Assembly (NCBI GenBank): GCA_036785705.1
Contig: JAWUZG010000004.1
Location: 8,900,501 to 8,964,500 of the forward strand
Source of the DNA: Acanthornis magna
Lineage: Eukaryota > Chordata > Aves > Passeriformes > Acanthizidae
Length of the DNA stretch: 64,000 nt
Direction: 5' to 3'
Under the pieces are notes generated by a model, which worked only from the letters and a program-made list of their open reading frames with translations, was not told where the DNA came from and searched no databases. Of the stretch, positions 50,330 to 62,180 are shown piece by piece. The translations under genes were made by a program, and so were the position numbers. Within the stretch, counting starts at the first letter, position 1; every line of letters starts with the position of its first letter.

Positions 50330-50628
50330 GGGGAAGTGACAACCAATAGAGTAAGAGACAAGGGGAAGGGACAAGGGTCAGGGGTCCAAACAAAACATAC
50401 TAGGGAGGGGTATAATAACTCATAACCAATAATACTTTGAACATAACAGAATCTTCAGGAAGAGGGGGTTGGTCCAAGACTCTGGGCACGCCTTTCTTCT
50501 AGAACTGGGGTGGATCTTAGCCCCTGGTTCCATCCCCCGAGTCCTCCCCCAAGGAGGAACCTCCTTCAGAGGAGGTGGAGCTGGAACGAGAGGCAGCTGC
50601 ACCCAGGGATGGACCTCCCATATTCTTA

Positions 50629-53600
50629 TATCTTAAAAAATGCAAGGGGTTGCTAAGGGAATGATGAATGTATAATAGATGTGTATTAGTGCATGCCATA
50701 CAGTAAATACACATCTGTAGGTGACTTGTTACCTAAAAATTCCCTCTCTAAATTTTCCTTACTTGGTGGCTATAGCCACAAGTACTGCTCGTATATAGAA
50801 GACCTTTTCTACCCATTAAAATGCTTTCAAAGTGGTTCAGTGCTTCTCAGTATTTATGGCTAGGTTGGATTTTATAGATGGGACAGATGAGAGGCAATGA
50901 TCATGACGGAAAGGTGAAGATCAGGCTTTGAGCAGGAAAAATGAAAGAATACTGGCATTTCAAGTTTCTTCTAATACAACTGGGTCCTAACACATGGTTT
51001 TGGATGTATATGGTAATGAAGGATGTCAGTGATTATGAGAGTTTCTTTTCCTTGCCAGCCCTTCTGCAGAGCTTTCTTTCTCTCTTTATCCTCCTCTCTA
51101 TTCTTCTTCACAGATTTTTTTCAAAGCCAGAAACAACCCTTGTTTGGTTTTTTTGGGGGTTTTTTTGTGAGTACCATGAAGGAGGGATTCAGGCTACTTC
51201 TGGTTCTATGGCACAGAAAGAAAAAGAAAACCAAGAAAGAATGGCTGAGAGGCTTCAGGATTTTCTGCTTTGTTTTTCTCAGTGTTGAAGGTGACATGGG
51301 TAAAGAGAAATGGAAAATATACACAAACACAAAAATCCTCCTTCAGCAGAAAGAGCAATAGGCTGTGCAAATAGAATGTAAGGAAAGAAGAGGGTTCAGT
51401 CTAAGCAGGCCCAGTCTTCTCAGCCAAAGGTGAAATAGGCAGCTGCTCACATTAAAGAATGGGATACTTTGGTCCTGGTTTCAGTCAGACATATTTATTT
51501 TTCACATATCATCACTCTCTTCTTGGTATCCCTCCTCTCTCCCTCATGTTCCCATTTATTTCCAAAGCAAGTCAGTGTTATTCACTTATTTCTAAAAGTA
51601 CCCTCTCTGTAGAAAATAGCTGTTATACAAGCCTCAGCTAACATATTTTTTAATTCTTCTTCTTACCCCTTGGTTATTTCCTCTGGTGACAGGTTCCTTG
51701 AATAATATTCAGTTGTTAGCTTTATGATATGACTACTGCTTTTTCAGAACAAATTTTAATCAGGAGCATAGGCAGAACTAAGGTTCTTGAATTTCTTTTT
51801 TTAATTTCAGTATGAAAAAAATAATGTACTCAATGACTCTTTGTGCTTGAAAATCTCAGGAATGTGGTCTGGTTGTGGTTTGAGGTTGGAGCTCCATAAA
51901 ATAATACTGCAGCATGGAAGAATACCTTATGTCTCATCTAAGTCTGTTGAATATTTGTGCCCTGTAATTTCTTCCTCTCACAAATACTCTGTGTGTGCTC
52001 ATGGTTGAAAGTTCCATATCAGTGTTTGCAGTCCATTCTGCCCATTAATTACCTCATGACTACATCATCTGCCCTAAGTTCCTCATGCATATTCTTTTAT
52101 TTTCCAAAGACAATATAAGATCTAACTTTTTAACATTTCAGAGTGCTTCTGTAACACCCTTCTTATTTTGTAAGTCTTGCAGAATAGAATCTTTATTTCT
52201 TATTCTTGGTAGAGATGTCTTCCAAGGCTTGTTGGCAATTTATATGAATGTCATTAACAATTAATAAACATATTTTGAATATTAAAGGTCAATTTCTTAC
52301 CAGTTTTGCACCATTTAATAAATATTTATACTTATATAGCACGAGTATAAGCTACTAACATAAATTGGAATCATTTTATAACCACTTAACACAGGGATAA
52401 TTGGCAGTAAATAATGCAAGGTAGTGGAAATTTAGGTGATAGACATGCAATTATATTAAAAGAATCAATAAAAGCTCTTCCAAATTACAACCATGGCATA
52501 AACAAAATAGAATAAAATCAATAAACTTAAAAGTACCCTTCATTGTCCTTTAAAGTGCCAAGTAAAAAGAAAAAAAAAAGCCTACATCATAACTTTAATA
52601 CCAGAAAAACCTGATCTGTGTTACACAACTGAGTTGATAATGATTTCCAGAAGAATGTGTACAAAATTGTACATCATTTTAGTTAGGATGTCAAAATTGA
52701 GGTTGAAGATCCCACTAGGCTTCAATTGTTGCTGTTTATTAAAAAAACCCATAAATTCCTAGTTGTGTGGACCTATAAGCCTAAGCTAATGAACCACAAA
52801 ACAGTGGTTATTTACCAAAACTAAAAATAAGATAGATAATTGCAGAAAAGGAGAAAGAAGTGTGGGGTGTGGGTTTCTTTTCTTTTCTGACAGAAAATCA
52901 TCTCTTCCTATCAGTTTTCTAATTCTCCATTTAACCATCTTCAATAATTAGATAAATAAATGTTAAGTAATTATATGTTAAGTAATTAGGTGGGTTTGGG
53001 GTTTTTTTTTTTTTTTTTTAAACTGAGAAAATAATAGGAACTTAGAAAACTGCAAATACAACACTGAACATAAAAATAATATATAAATAAATAGAAAAGT
53101 GATATGCGGGTTGTACTACTAATTCCTGTTAATTCAGTGAAAAACATTGTTTAGAAATATTGTTGAAACTACCAGAACATATTCTTTGTGTGCAGTGGAG
53201 AGCTGCAGAACCTCAAGCATCTGACTTAGAATTTAGCTCCAGCTTGTCGTACAGTACACCCAAGCAGAGACTGTGGAGAATTTCAACATTTGTTTACAGC
53301 AGGTCACACAGATGTTCTGATCCCATCTGTGTTCGGGTGTTCACTGATGAAATTACTCTTTTATTCCATAAGCAGGTGAGTGAATCAATGTGCATAAAAT
53401 GAAATTTCTGAGATGTGAATATGTGAGATATGCAATGTGAGGACAAGATACTGGGATGCCAACAGGACACAGCAGTGGAACTCTAGGCATTATTTATTTT
53501 TGCATAATAAAATACCTAAAATATTTGAAAAAAACCTGTTCTGAGAAAATGCTTAGAGTGTTTTATCCATCTTTGAAAGAAAACTCGGGGTTCTGTTATG

Positions 53601-53629
53601 TATGCAAAACTCCTGCCTGTCTTATCATG
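50629..53629. other. AT-rich unique sequence, no gene seen
   Basis: It holds pyrimidine-rich runs at about 51040-51125 and 51480-51560, a T-run at 53002-53019 and a tandem of ATGTTAAGTAATTA near 52960-52989. A splice-bounded exon candidate at 53196-53375 is described among the findings. No recognisable protein. Confidence 0.5.
53196..53375 (+). other. Weak exon candidate, unrecognised
   Basis: The segment is bounded by a modest acceptor (TTCTTTGTGTGCAG) and a strong donor (CAGGTGAGT), is exactly 180 bp, and is open in one frame only; the other two frames stop within a dozen codons. The 60 residues (starting WRAAEPQASDLEF, ending TLLFHKQ) are not a family I know. No linked upstream or downstream exon was identified. 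It may be chance or a non-coding RNA exon. Confidence 0.15.
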
Positions 53630-54207
53630 TGTTGTGATTTAAACCCAACTGGAAATTAGACACCACACAGAGAGTTTCTCAACATGCCACTCTTCCCCTG
53701 CCCAACCCAGTGAAATGGGGAGAAGAATCAAAATAAACTTGAATTTTGAGATAAAAATAGTTTAATAATTGAAAGTAAATTAAAATTCAACAATAATGGT
53801 AAATTGGTAAATAATAATAATGATGAGAAAAACAGAAAAAAACAAGTGATCCACAATGCAGTTGCTCACCACCTGCTGACTGGTGCCAGAATCCCCCTTC
53901 AAAAAGCCAGATCAGCTGCCCTTCAGGTAACTCCCCCCAGTCCCTACACTGGGCAAGACATTCTGTGGTGTGGAATATCCCTTTGGTCAGTTTGGGTCAC
54001 CTGTCCTGGCTGTGCTTCCCTCCTCTTTCTTTTGTGTTCCTCCTCACTGGCAGAGCATGAGACAAGAAAAATCCTTGACTTAGGGTAAACACAACTTAGC
54101 AGAAACCAAAATATCACTGTGCTATCAACACCATCCTCATTCTGAATCCAAAACACAGCACTGTAACAGCCACTGAGAAGAAATTAACTCCAGCTGAAAC
54201 CAGGACA
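53630..54207 (-). mobile_element. Solo LTR, ERVL-like
   Basis: This 578-bp element is flanked by (T/A)CATG at 53625-53629 and 54208-54212, a 5-bp target duplication with one mismatch, as expected for ERVL. On the minus strand it begins TGTCCTGGTTTCAGCTGG near 54207 and ends near 53630. The minus-strand ATTAAA polyadenylation signal (plus TTTAAT, 53761-53766) precedes an A/T-rich run. The U3 motif ATATCCCTTTGGTCAG (about 53975-53990) is shared with the LTR at 15759-16301. The end structure matches LTRs abundant in songbird genomes, as I recall them. No internal region is present. It has many differences from the remembered consensus, so it is moderately old. Confidence 0.88.
53761..53766 (-). 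terminator. LTR polyadenylation signal ATTAAA
   Basis: The plus strand reads TTTAAT here, giving ATTAAA on the minus strand, in the position this LTR type normally uses for transcript ending. Function in this decayed copy is not shown. Confidence 0.45.
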
Positions 54208-54212
54208 ACATG

Positions 54213-56022
54213 TTAGAAAAAGAAAAGAAAGGAATCCAGCAAAACAAATAAATAACCAAAAAGCCCCAACAATCACCACTTTGTGCCTACAGAGGAAGTC
54301 TGTATCTGTGTGATATCTGTTCAAGGGATGTCTGTGTTCAAGCCGACGCAAGGGAGAAGTTTAGTGTTTATGGCCTACAGAATGAGAAGTTTGAATGAAC
54401 ATAACAGTTTATGCAAACCCTGAGAAAAAGGGGTAGGATATTTCAGGAAGATGTGAACATTATGTGGAAGGATCAATAGAGAAGTGAAAGAATAACTGAA
54501 AGGGAGTGTTGAGATCGAAGAAGCACATTATGTAACACTAAATTGTTGAAGCAAACAAATTGTTGGATACCGAAATGTTAAACGTAAATGAAATATTGCT
54601 AAACAGAAAGAGTGAGATAAAGATTAAACACAAGTGAAAAAATTATATTCTTCAAAGACAACTTAAAAGGATTTAATGGAAGAACCTATTATCAGAAAAG
54701 CAGACAAAAGAAAAGAGAAAAAAAAGAAAAAAGTTCATAGAAAATACACTAGTTTTAATTGGTTGGGAAAAAAGTCAGAAATATAGTCAAAATATAAAAT
54801 TAAATAAGACAGCTAAAAATGTGTAATGCTGAAGATTGCCTGAAGCAGCAGGGTGCCCAGAGCCAAATTTGACTACAAAGTCTCAAAATCATTGCGATCT
54901 GCAAATGATGTAAGTACATCAACTTTGCAGCACTTGTTATTTCCAATTTCTGTGACAGCAGGCTAATCCTTTGCTAGTTTATCAGAAACTACATTTGTTC
55001 AGCAGGTTTGTAAAAAAGTACATTTTTAGAACCTAAATTTTCCTTCAGTGTACACAATTTCTGACTAAAAAACTTATACAATGTTACTTCCTACTAACAG
55101 TATTTACCTAAGTGACAGAGTTTGCTCCAAAATGATCTGATTACAGACAGCAAAAGAAGTGGGGACTTGAGCTGCCCTTTTTTCATGCAAAACAACAAAA
55201 AAGGTGAATATTTTGTCTTGAAATATACTTCATATATATATATACACACACACTATAAATTTGACTATACATATCTGAAAGTTTATTTATATTTAGCTAA
55301 TGACAGATCTAAGTTGTAGAATTCTACATCTGAGTTAATTTAATTGCAGAGAAATAGGCTGCTCTAGGAGACCACTCCTGTAATTGTAAAGTGCTGTCTA
55401 AAAGAGATCAGTTATATCGTATTTATTTTATACCATTCCTATTTTTTTTCTCAGGGCCTGAGATGAAGAGTTCAGCTGTTTGTCTGAAGTAAATCCCACA
55501 CAGCTTGTCTGGAATGGGACATACCTACTAGATGCTTGATAAACCAGTAGGGAAGAACAAATGCCTCTTTCCTGCTCACATAAAGGACAAATAGGGATAT
55601 GACCTCTTTTTCACCTACTGTCCCTTGACAAGCAAGACGTAACTGCTCACTCTAAGCCAAAAAACCTTTTTCTCATCAGGGAAAATGATGAGACCAGGTG
55701 AAGATGAAAACATGTCAAAACTGATCGCTTCCTTTTGCCTCTCTACCTGACACATCTATGTTTTCTATTAGCTGATCAATTATTTTATCAGCACCAATGA
55801 TGTAATTGTACGCACGGTTCACGTACTTGCCCTGTACCTTGGAAGGCTGTATTTAGTTTTCCAGTACACCTGAACTCACGATATGTTAACAACTCTTCAG
55901 AATCTGTTTCAGTCTCGCGGATTTATCTGTTGCTCTGTACTAGCCAGTTAACACCATCTGAACTCGATTCCTTTTCCAGTTACTGTATCAGCTCAGAGTC
56001 AGCTAGTATTCTTTCCTTCACC
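54213..56022. other. AT-rich unique sequence, no gene seen
   Basis: No gene or repeat family recognised, apart from the compound microsatellite at 55231-55254. Confidence 0.55.
55231..55254. repeat. Compound (AT)n(AC)n microsatellite
   Basis: A short run of AT dinucleotides followed by about five AC units. It is short but perfect and may vary in length between individuals. Confidence 0.9.
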
Positions 56023-56930
56023 ATTACAGAATTACAGAATGGGTCAGGTTGGAAGTCACCACAGTGGATCATCTGGTCCAACCTCCCAGCTCAAGCAGGG
56101 TCATCCTAGCACACATGGCACAGGATCGTGTCCACGTGGTCCTTGAGCATCTCCAGTGAGGGACACTCCCCAACCTCTCTGCACAATCTGTTCCAGTGCA
56201 CAGTCACCCACACAGGTTAGAAGTTCTTTCACATATTCACATGGAACTTCCTGTGCTTCAGATTCTGCCCTTTGGCTCTTGTCTTATTGCTTGGCAATGC
56301 TGGCAATGTTCTTCCTAATGCAGTCCAGGATACCTTTGGCCTTCTTGGCCCCCAAGGCCCTGAGGGGTCATGGACAGCTTGTCGTCCACCAGGGCCCCCA
56401 GGTCCTTCTCTGCAGAGCTGCTTTCTAGCAGGTCAACCTGTACTGGTAGATTATTCTTCTCCAGGTACAGGACACTGCATTAGTCTTTGTTGAATTTCAG
56501 GCAGTTCTCTGCCCATCTCTCCAGCCTGTCCAGACCCCTCTGAAGGGCTGCACAGCTCTCTGGGTCACTCCTCCCAGCTTTGTGTCACCAGTGAACTTGC
56601 TGAGGAGGCACCTCTCACTTCATCCGAGCCATTAATGGGTAAATCAAACAATACCAAGACCAGTATTGAACCTTGGAAAACACTACTAATGACAGGCCTC
56701 CAATTAAACCCTGTGCCAGGGATAATGACCCTCTGGGGTCATCTGTTCAGCCAGTTCTCAATCCACCTCACTGTCCACTCACCTAGTCCACACTTCCTGA
56801 CTTTGCCTAGGAGGATATTGTGAGGAGCAGTGTTAAAAGCCTCCTTGAAATCAAGGTAGACAATATCCACTACTCTCATCCATCCAGGTAGTTATTTCAT
56901 CTTAGAAGGCGATCAAGTTGGTCACAGTTG
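56023..56930 (-). mobile_element. CR1 LINE, about 0.9 kb, minus strand
   Basis: The left edge is a reversed CR1 3' end (ATTACAGAATTACAGAATGGG, GGTTGGAAG). Rightward the element runs through the 3' untranslated part and then ORF2 in reverse, ending in the reverse transcriptase region near 56930. It has an internal deletion near 56290-56310, where the 3' body jumps to 'gttcttcctaatgcagtcc'. It is 5'-truncated, as most CR1 copies are. It is the longest CR1 in the window. Confidence 0.93.
56560..56925 (-). pseudogene. CR1 reverse transcriptase remnant
   Basis: Read on the minus strand, the frame still shows parts of the CR1 reverse transcriptase palm: VYLDFKEAFNTAPHNILLG (motif A region, aspartate kept) near 56870-56815, then WTVRWIENWLN, and a decayed counterpart of the PQGSVLG motif (FQGSILV) near 56680. 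The catalytic FADD motif is gone through a deletion and frameshift around 56600. Stops interrupt the frame. It once encoded the enzyme that copies CR1 RNA into DNA at the target site and cannot do so now. Confidence 0.75.
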
Positions 56931-59900
56931 ATACAGGTAAGCAGATAGTTCATGTACCACTTTAAGGTACGGTCTTGCTTTCTGTGGCTTTGCTTTGTAT
57001 TTCCTCCACATTGCAGCTGGAAGTCATGCCTTCAGTAAAATAAAATGTCTGAAAATTTGATGTACAATGTAATAAATTTTTTTCAGTTCTGCAGGGCAGT
57101 TTAAAGTCAAGTAAATCAGAAAAAACCATGGTACTATGAATATTTTCCCTGACTCTCAGAGAGTATGTAAGTTTGCTTGGATTTCCATAAATACCTTATG
57201 TGAGAAAGAGCAGCCAGTGAAGGCCGGACATCTCTCTTGTATGTCTGAATGCAGATCATTAAGTAATGTAAGCTCTGCTAGAGTTCTTCAAAAAGTCTGA
57301 AGAGAACAATAATGCTACCACAGCATTTTTCTAAGGAATGCCTCTTATTTTCCACATTGTCACTATAGGGGACTGGTTTAGTTGTGCTGCTTGCTTGTTT
57401 GTATTGTTTTTCTGGGCTGGCAGAAAGACATACTACTTCTGACGTAGAAGCTTCACCACGCTAATATTTTAGTATTTCTTCTTTTTTTCCTCTTGGAATT
57501 TTTCAGCATTACCTGACATATTTCTTTATATGCTTCTTGGAACAAACTGTGTTACACAGTTATGTGGGAGCAGATTACAGCACCTGTCTCCAAGTTCTTG
57601 TCACACATTGTATACCAGAATATCTCTTGCACACATCTATGTGCTTTGACTGATCCTTACTAACCCTGCCTATTACATTTATACCTCAGCAGACAGTGTT
57701 GTTACACTTCCTGTCACATATCCTACCATATTTTTCTCCTCTACTAGATCCTTTATCCTGGCGACAAAGAGAATCTAATATATTAACCTACTAATTACTT
57801 TCAAAATTATTTGCAAAATTTTCAAATAGTCTCCCAGAGACTAAAAATATCCCATAAGTTTAAGGCGATTTCTTCCCCTGTGATAAATTAATTTGGCAGA
57901 TAAAGATGATCCCTTTTGTTTTCTGAGTAGGACAATAAGAGCATGGATTATCTGTATGTTTCCTTGCTTGAATAGCAAGAAAAATTGCTGTGTTACTATG
58001 TAATAAAAGAGATCTAAATAGAAAGCCATAATGGGTTTGATCATGCACTCAGGTTTTTCTAGTTTCTTTTCCTGACGTTTTTGAAGAATTTTACATTTCA
58101 CATGTTAACCACAGGGACAAAATCAGATGAGAGTGATACTTAAAGTTTACCTTTGAATTCAGCGTAGAGATGTTTTTTTCTAGTGTGACAAACCATATTC
58201 TATATGTGGATCTCATTCTTCAAGCAAATTACCATCTGTGGTATTTTAGTGCTGTAGGACTCTTTGATTTATAAATATGGTCTACATAACAGAACTTTTC
58301 AGGCTATTCTATCATTGTGGCTTTATTCTGAATTTTTGTTTAGTGCTATTTCATGTTCATTTTTCTACATATTATTTGCTACCTCATTCATTTCAAAAAG
58401 TGCTCTCATACTGAACTACGCTGTTGCAATTCATAGATGTCTTCCCTTTTTGTGTATGCCTGTCAGTACAGTAGGACAAACAATTAATGAAACTTTATCA
58501 ATTTGATGTTGTTATGACACCCTTTCAAATTTTTACACTGTTGCAATCATACTCTTGGTGGAGCTTTTGTTTTATTTATCAGATTTTGCTAAGTATATGC
58601 ACAGTTTTATTATCTGTATTTTAAACACATATAAAGTATTTTCAGCAAAGGAAAAATGATCTAATAAATCTTACTATTTTTCAAAGAGCAGAAAAGTGTC
58701 ATACACGATGCCATAAATATAAACCCATTTGTTTCCACAGACAAAATTGGTTTTTTCCATTTCTGACAGTGTTGGGTTATGACTATCGCTTCCACTTCTA
58801 ATATCTAAGGAGCGAAAGTTGTTTAGAAAAATAAAACTTAGACTTGTAAAATATGTGTCCGAAAGTGCAGAAATTACCAGACACACAAAAAGAAATTCTG
58901 GGTTTTATGGTCTACCTATCCACTGAAAATCATGGTATCAGAACAAAATATTGAGACTGCATGAGGAAAACTGGATGTCTAAACCTTTGAGTTACAAAAC
59001 ATTAATCATATGCATAAAATGCTACCCAATATTTTTAATGGGCAATAAGGAGCATCGATATTTATTCTGCATTCTCACAGGCTTTTCTCCTTTGTTCTGT
59101 GCTGGAATCATCTGCTTTCTTTCCATTTGAAAAGGAGATTTCTAGCTGGGGTGTAAGTAGTCAATGAATCACAAAGCCCCCCTACTTTTTGTACTTGGAA
59201 ATGTGTCCTTGCTATAGGCAACTTAGTATTGTGAGGTACGGCAACACAGAATTTTCTATGGAAATTGTTTTATAGACATCTGTGTTTCATTGAATAATGA
59301 AGTTCTTACTGAGCCACTAGGAACATGACTGGATATCCAAAGGATTTAGCTGCTCAAACACAAATTGTTAAACTTGGTATTTACTGCATTGAGTGTTCCA
59401 GGTGTTTTGCATTCAAAGCATTTACAGAAGCATGTAACCAGCCTGAGAAATTAGGATCCATTTCTTTCTCAGTCTCACTGTAGCCCTGTGAATGTTCAAC
59501 GTGAAAAGTGCCACAGCTTCAACAGAAAGTTGTGACATCCCCTAACAGCCACCACCAGTGCAAGAAGCTGCTCTCTCCTCATCTTCTCAGCACTCAGCTG
59601 GTCAAGAAAGGAATTAGTTTCAAATCTCCTGAGGCAGTGAAAGCAGACCTGGGTTAAGGACAGGTCAATTATATGTTACTTTGCACTGCAACAAGCAGGT
59701 GTGCTAGACAAACCCAAGATATGGAATAATTGAACTGATTTTGAATTAGACTCTTCGTATTCAAAAAAAACAGGAACTGTCAGAAAAGAACCATCAATGT
59801 TCAGTTTGCTCTTAAATTTTCCATTGAAATTTCTAAGTAACTTTTACTTTTTTTTTTTTTTCTAATTAACAGGAAAAAATAAATGATAAATTTTATGGGA

Positions 59901-60152
59901 ATATAAAAGCTGTTTACATGAAGTTATGTAGACTCTCTTTGGAACCAGTTTTGACTTTCATAAACAGATTGAGAACAATGGAAACTGATACAAATTATTG
60001 AAATGAGAGTGCACTGAAGTGTGAGCAAAAAAGAATCTATATAAATATTCATTTTATTCTTTACTTCATGCATTATTATAGAAAGTAGTTTAAATATGTT
60101 AAAGGGGAGCTTTATATGCTGACTTTAAAAAATACTGCACTGTTCTATGACA
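56931..60152. other. AT-rich unique sequence, no gene seen
   Basis: A T-run lies at 59848-59861. Short open frames on both strands (for example at 57841-58101 and 58264-58506) have no family signal. Nothing else was recognised. Confidence 0.55.
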
Positions 60153-60381
60153 GAAACATTTAGGAAAAGGTTCTTCACCCAGAGTGTCATTGGGCACTGG
60201 AACAAGCACCCTGAGGAATTGGTCACAGAACCAATACTGTCAGAGTTCAAGATGTGTTTGGACAATGTTCTCAGGCACATCGTGTAATTCTTGCAGATGG
60301 TCCTGTGCAGGGCCAGGAATTGGACTCAGTGATCCTTGTGGATCCCTTCTAACTCAGGATATTCTGTGATTCTATGATTTT
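60153..60381 (+). mobile_element. CR1 LINE 3' end, plus strand, second subtype
   Basis: Diagnostic pieces in order are TTTAGGAAAAGGTTCTTCACCC, GGGCACTGGAACAAGC, GAGTTCAAGATGTGTTTGG and GATCCTTGTGGATCCCTTC, then AACTCAGGATATTCTGTGAT and a clear 3' tail TTCTGTGATTCTATGATTTT. The 3' end (AACTCAGGATATTCT) differs from the CCAACCCAAACCATTCT end of the copies at 24 and 28 kb, so a different CR1 subfamily is represented. It is truncated at 60153 and has no intact ORF. Confidence 0.92.
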
Positions 60382-61681
60382 AAGATGGAGGTGTAAGAAT
60401 ATCCCTGTTGTTTTTGTTCATGTGCCAGCCAGTGGACAATTGCAATCTTTCAAGTAAACATAATTCTTCATACTCACCCTGCATTCAGATGTTGGTTAAA
60501 TATTCTTTTCTTTTCCCTTTGCAAGACACAAAAGGGTTCTTTTCGCAGCCAAAGTAAACAGTAGATTAGGAACTGAGAGTGACCATGATATAATGCTTGA
60601 TCATCAGCTTAAAAAGCAGAAGGAAAGCAAACAGGTCTGGAGAAATATCATAAGTAATCCATTATCTGACTTAGAAATGTGAATACGAAGACAGTTCTGA
60701 TAGACCAAATCCATAGCAGCTCCTTTTCTGGATGTAGCTCTGCACTGCTTATTCTCTACTTTAAAGTTTGGTTGGGTTTTTTTAAAGGATTGAAATATAA
60801 AAGAAAATTAATCTGAAAAACAAACAAAAAAGCTGATCACAAAAGAGTAAATTGGTATGGCTCTATTTTTTTATTTATTTATACATTTTTTTTTTCATTT
60901 TTCAGCTCTTCTAAACTGTATGAATCACGCTCTCTGTTTCTCTGATCTTTGAGCAGTTATTTACCGTGTTTAAAAACTGTTATACCTTTTTATTTAACCA
61001 ATTTGGTAGCAGCTTCTGCCCACCAAAAGCTTCTCTGCACCAAAGAAACAAGCTAACAAAATAAAATTCCTTGTTCAAGGGAATTTTCTGGAGTTCTCAG
61101 AAAATTCAAGAACATTTTAGGAACGCCTATATGTGTCCAAAGACAAAGAAGGTGGAGAAATATGTGCTAGTCATGGATCTTCAGTGAGTGATATATTACC
61201 ACTAATAAATACAAAAGAAACACAAAAACCCCACTTATTGACATTATAAGGTATATTCTTATGTAGGTAACAGAAGGAAAATTCTTGGCTAAGTAAATGA
61301 ATATTGATTAAGGTGGATACATTATGTGTTAAAAATAAGCCTGCTGTTAGTCATAGCAAATAAAATTAATGTAAAAATAAATAAAACTTTATTTTTTCCC
61401 TGAAATTGCTCAACTTATTTGCTGTGTTAATACAACACAGGGAACTTATCTTGATACTATTAATCTTATGAGTCTAATATTCTATGTTTTACTGGAAAAA
61501 TATAAGACAAGGTAGTGGGCCATTACTTAATATTTCTGATTCACCCACCATTGAAGTAAATGGAATTCGCAATTATTCATGCAATGTGCAAGGAGAAGAA
61601 AACAAAAACAACCCACAAGTATGGCAATTTAAAAATTAATTACATGTATTACCATAAAATCTAATCTAAACCTGCCCTTTT
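60382..61681. other. AT-rich unique sequence, no gene seen
   Basis: It holds short A- and T-runs, with no recognisable gene or repeat family. Confidence 0.55.
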
Positions 61682-62162
61682 TCAGGTTAAAACCATTGTC
61701 CCTTGTACTGTCACTATCTGCTTGTACAAAAATCCCTTCCCCCTCCATTTTTTAAGATCCCTTAAGGTAGATCTCCCCAAAGCATTCTCTTCTCCATGGT
61801 GCACAACCTCATCTCTTTCAGCCTGTCTTTGTCGGAGATGTCTTCTAATTGTCTTCATGGCCCTTCTCTGAACCCATTCTGACAGGTTCAAGTCTTTCTT
61901 TTGTTGAGGACCCCAGAACTGGATGCAGCACTCCAGATGGGGTCTCATCAGAGGAGAATCATCTCCCTCCAGTGCTGGCCACACTGCTTTTGATGCAGCC
62001 CCAGATGAGGTTGGCCTTGTGGACTGCAACCTCACACAGTTGTCTCATATGCAGCTTTTCATCCCCAAGAACCCCCAAAGAACCTCTCCTCAGGGCTGCA
62101 CAAAATGACTTCTTGTACTCGTCTGTACTCACGTAAGGAATTTTCCCAAAACAATACAGCAC
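61682..62162 (-). pseudogene. CR1 ORF2 remnant, two frames
   Basis: Two overlapping minus-strand frames together cover the part of ORF2 just downstream of the reverse transcriptase palm. The first (61959-62162) shows LGVLGDEKLHM and CIKSSVAS; the second (61682-62035) shows [19 protein letters not shown] and VQRRAMKTI. The order fits CR1 ORF2, so a frameshift near 61960-62035 has split the coding region. Both are remnants of a LINE protein, not host genes. Confidence 0.8.
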
Positions 62163-62180
62163 TTTGCACTTGGGCTTGTA
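61682..62180 (-). mobile_element. CR1 LINE ORF2 fragment, minus strand
   Basis: This is an internal CR1 piece without a 3' tail. Reversed CR1 landmarks include 'ctcagcctgtctttg'-like text, 'cccttctctgaacccattctg', 'ccccagaactggatgcagcactccag' and 'gctggccacactgcttttgatgcag'. The missing 3' end means it was truncated or deleted on both sides, or that it belongs with the copy at 63122. Confidence 0.9.

Larger units (their letters stand above)
50046..50620 (-). mobile_element. Solo LTR with intact ends, probably recent
   Basis: This is a 575-bp GC- and CpG-rich element flanked by a perfect 8-bp direct repeat TATTCTTA (50038-50045 and 50621-50628). It has intact terminal dinucleotides: on the minus strand it begins TGGGAGG and ends GACAACA. 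Minus-strand signals are a TATA-like TTAAAA (50324-50329) and AATAAA (50244-50249) about 75 bp downstream, followed by about 200 bp of R/U5. There is no flanking viral coding sequence, so it is a solitary LTR. An 8-bp duplication is longer than the 4-6 bp usual for retroviral integrases, so two of the bases may be coincidence or the start may be TATGGGAGG. The family is not named with confidence; it shares TGTTGTCT with the candidate at 17344. Confidence 0.85.

Noticed and set aside
50054..50393. Two overlapping minus-strand frames of 95-106 codons
   Set aside because: They lie inside the R/U5 and U3 parts of a solo LTR, which is not coding in this kind of element.
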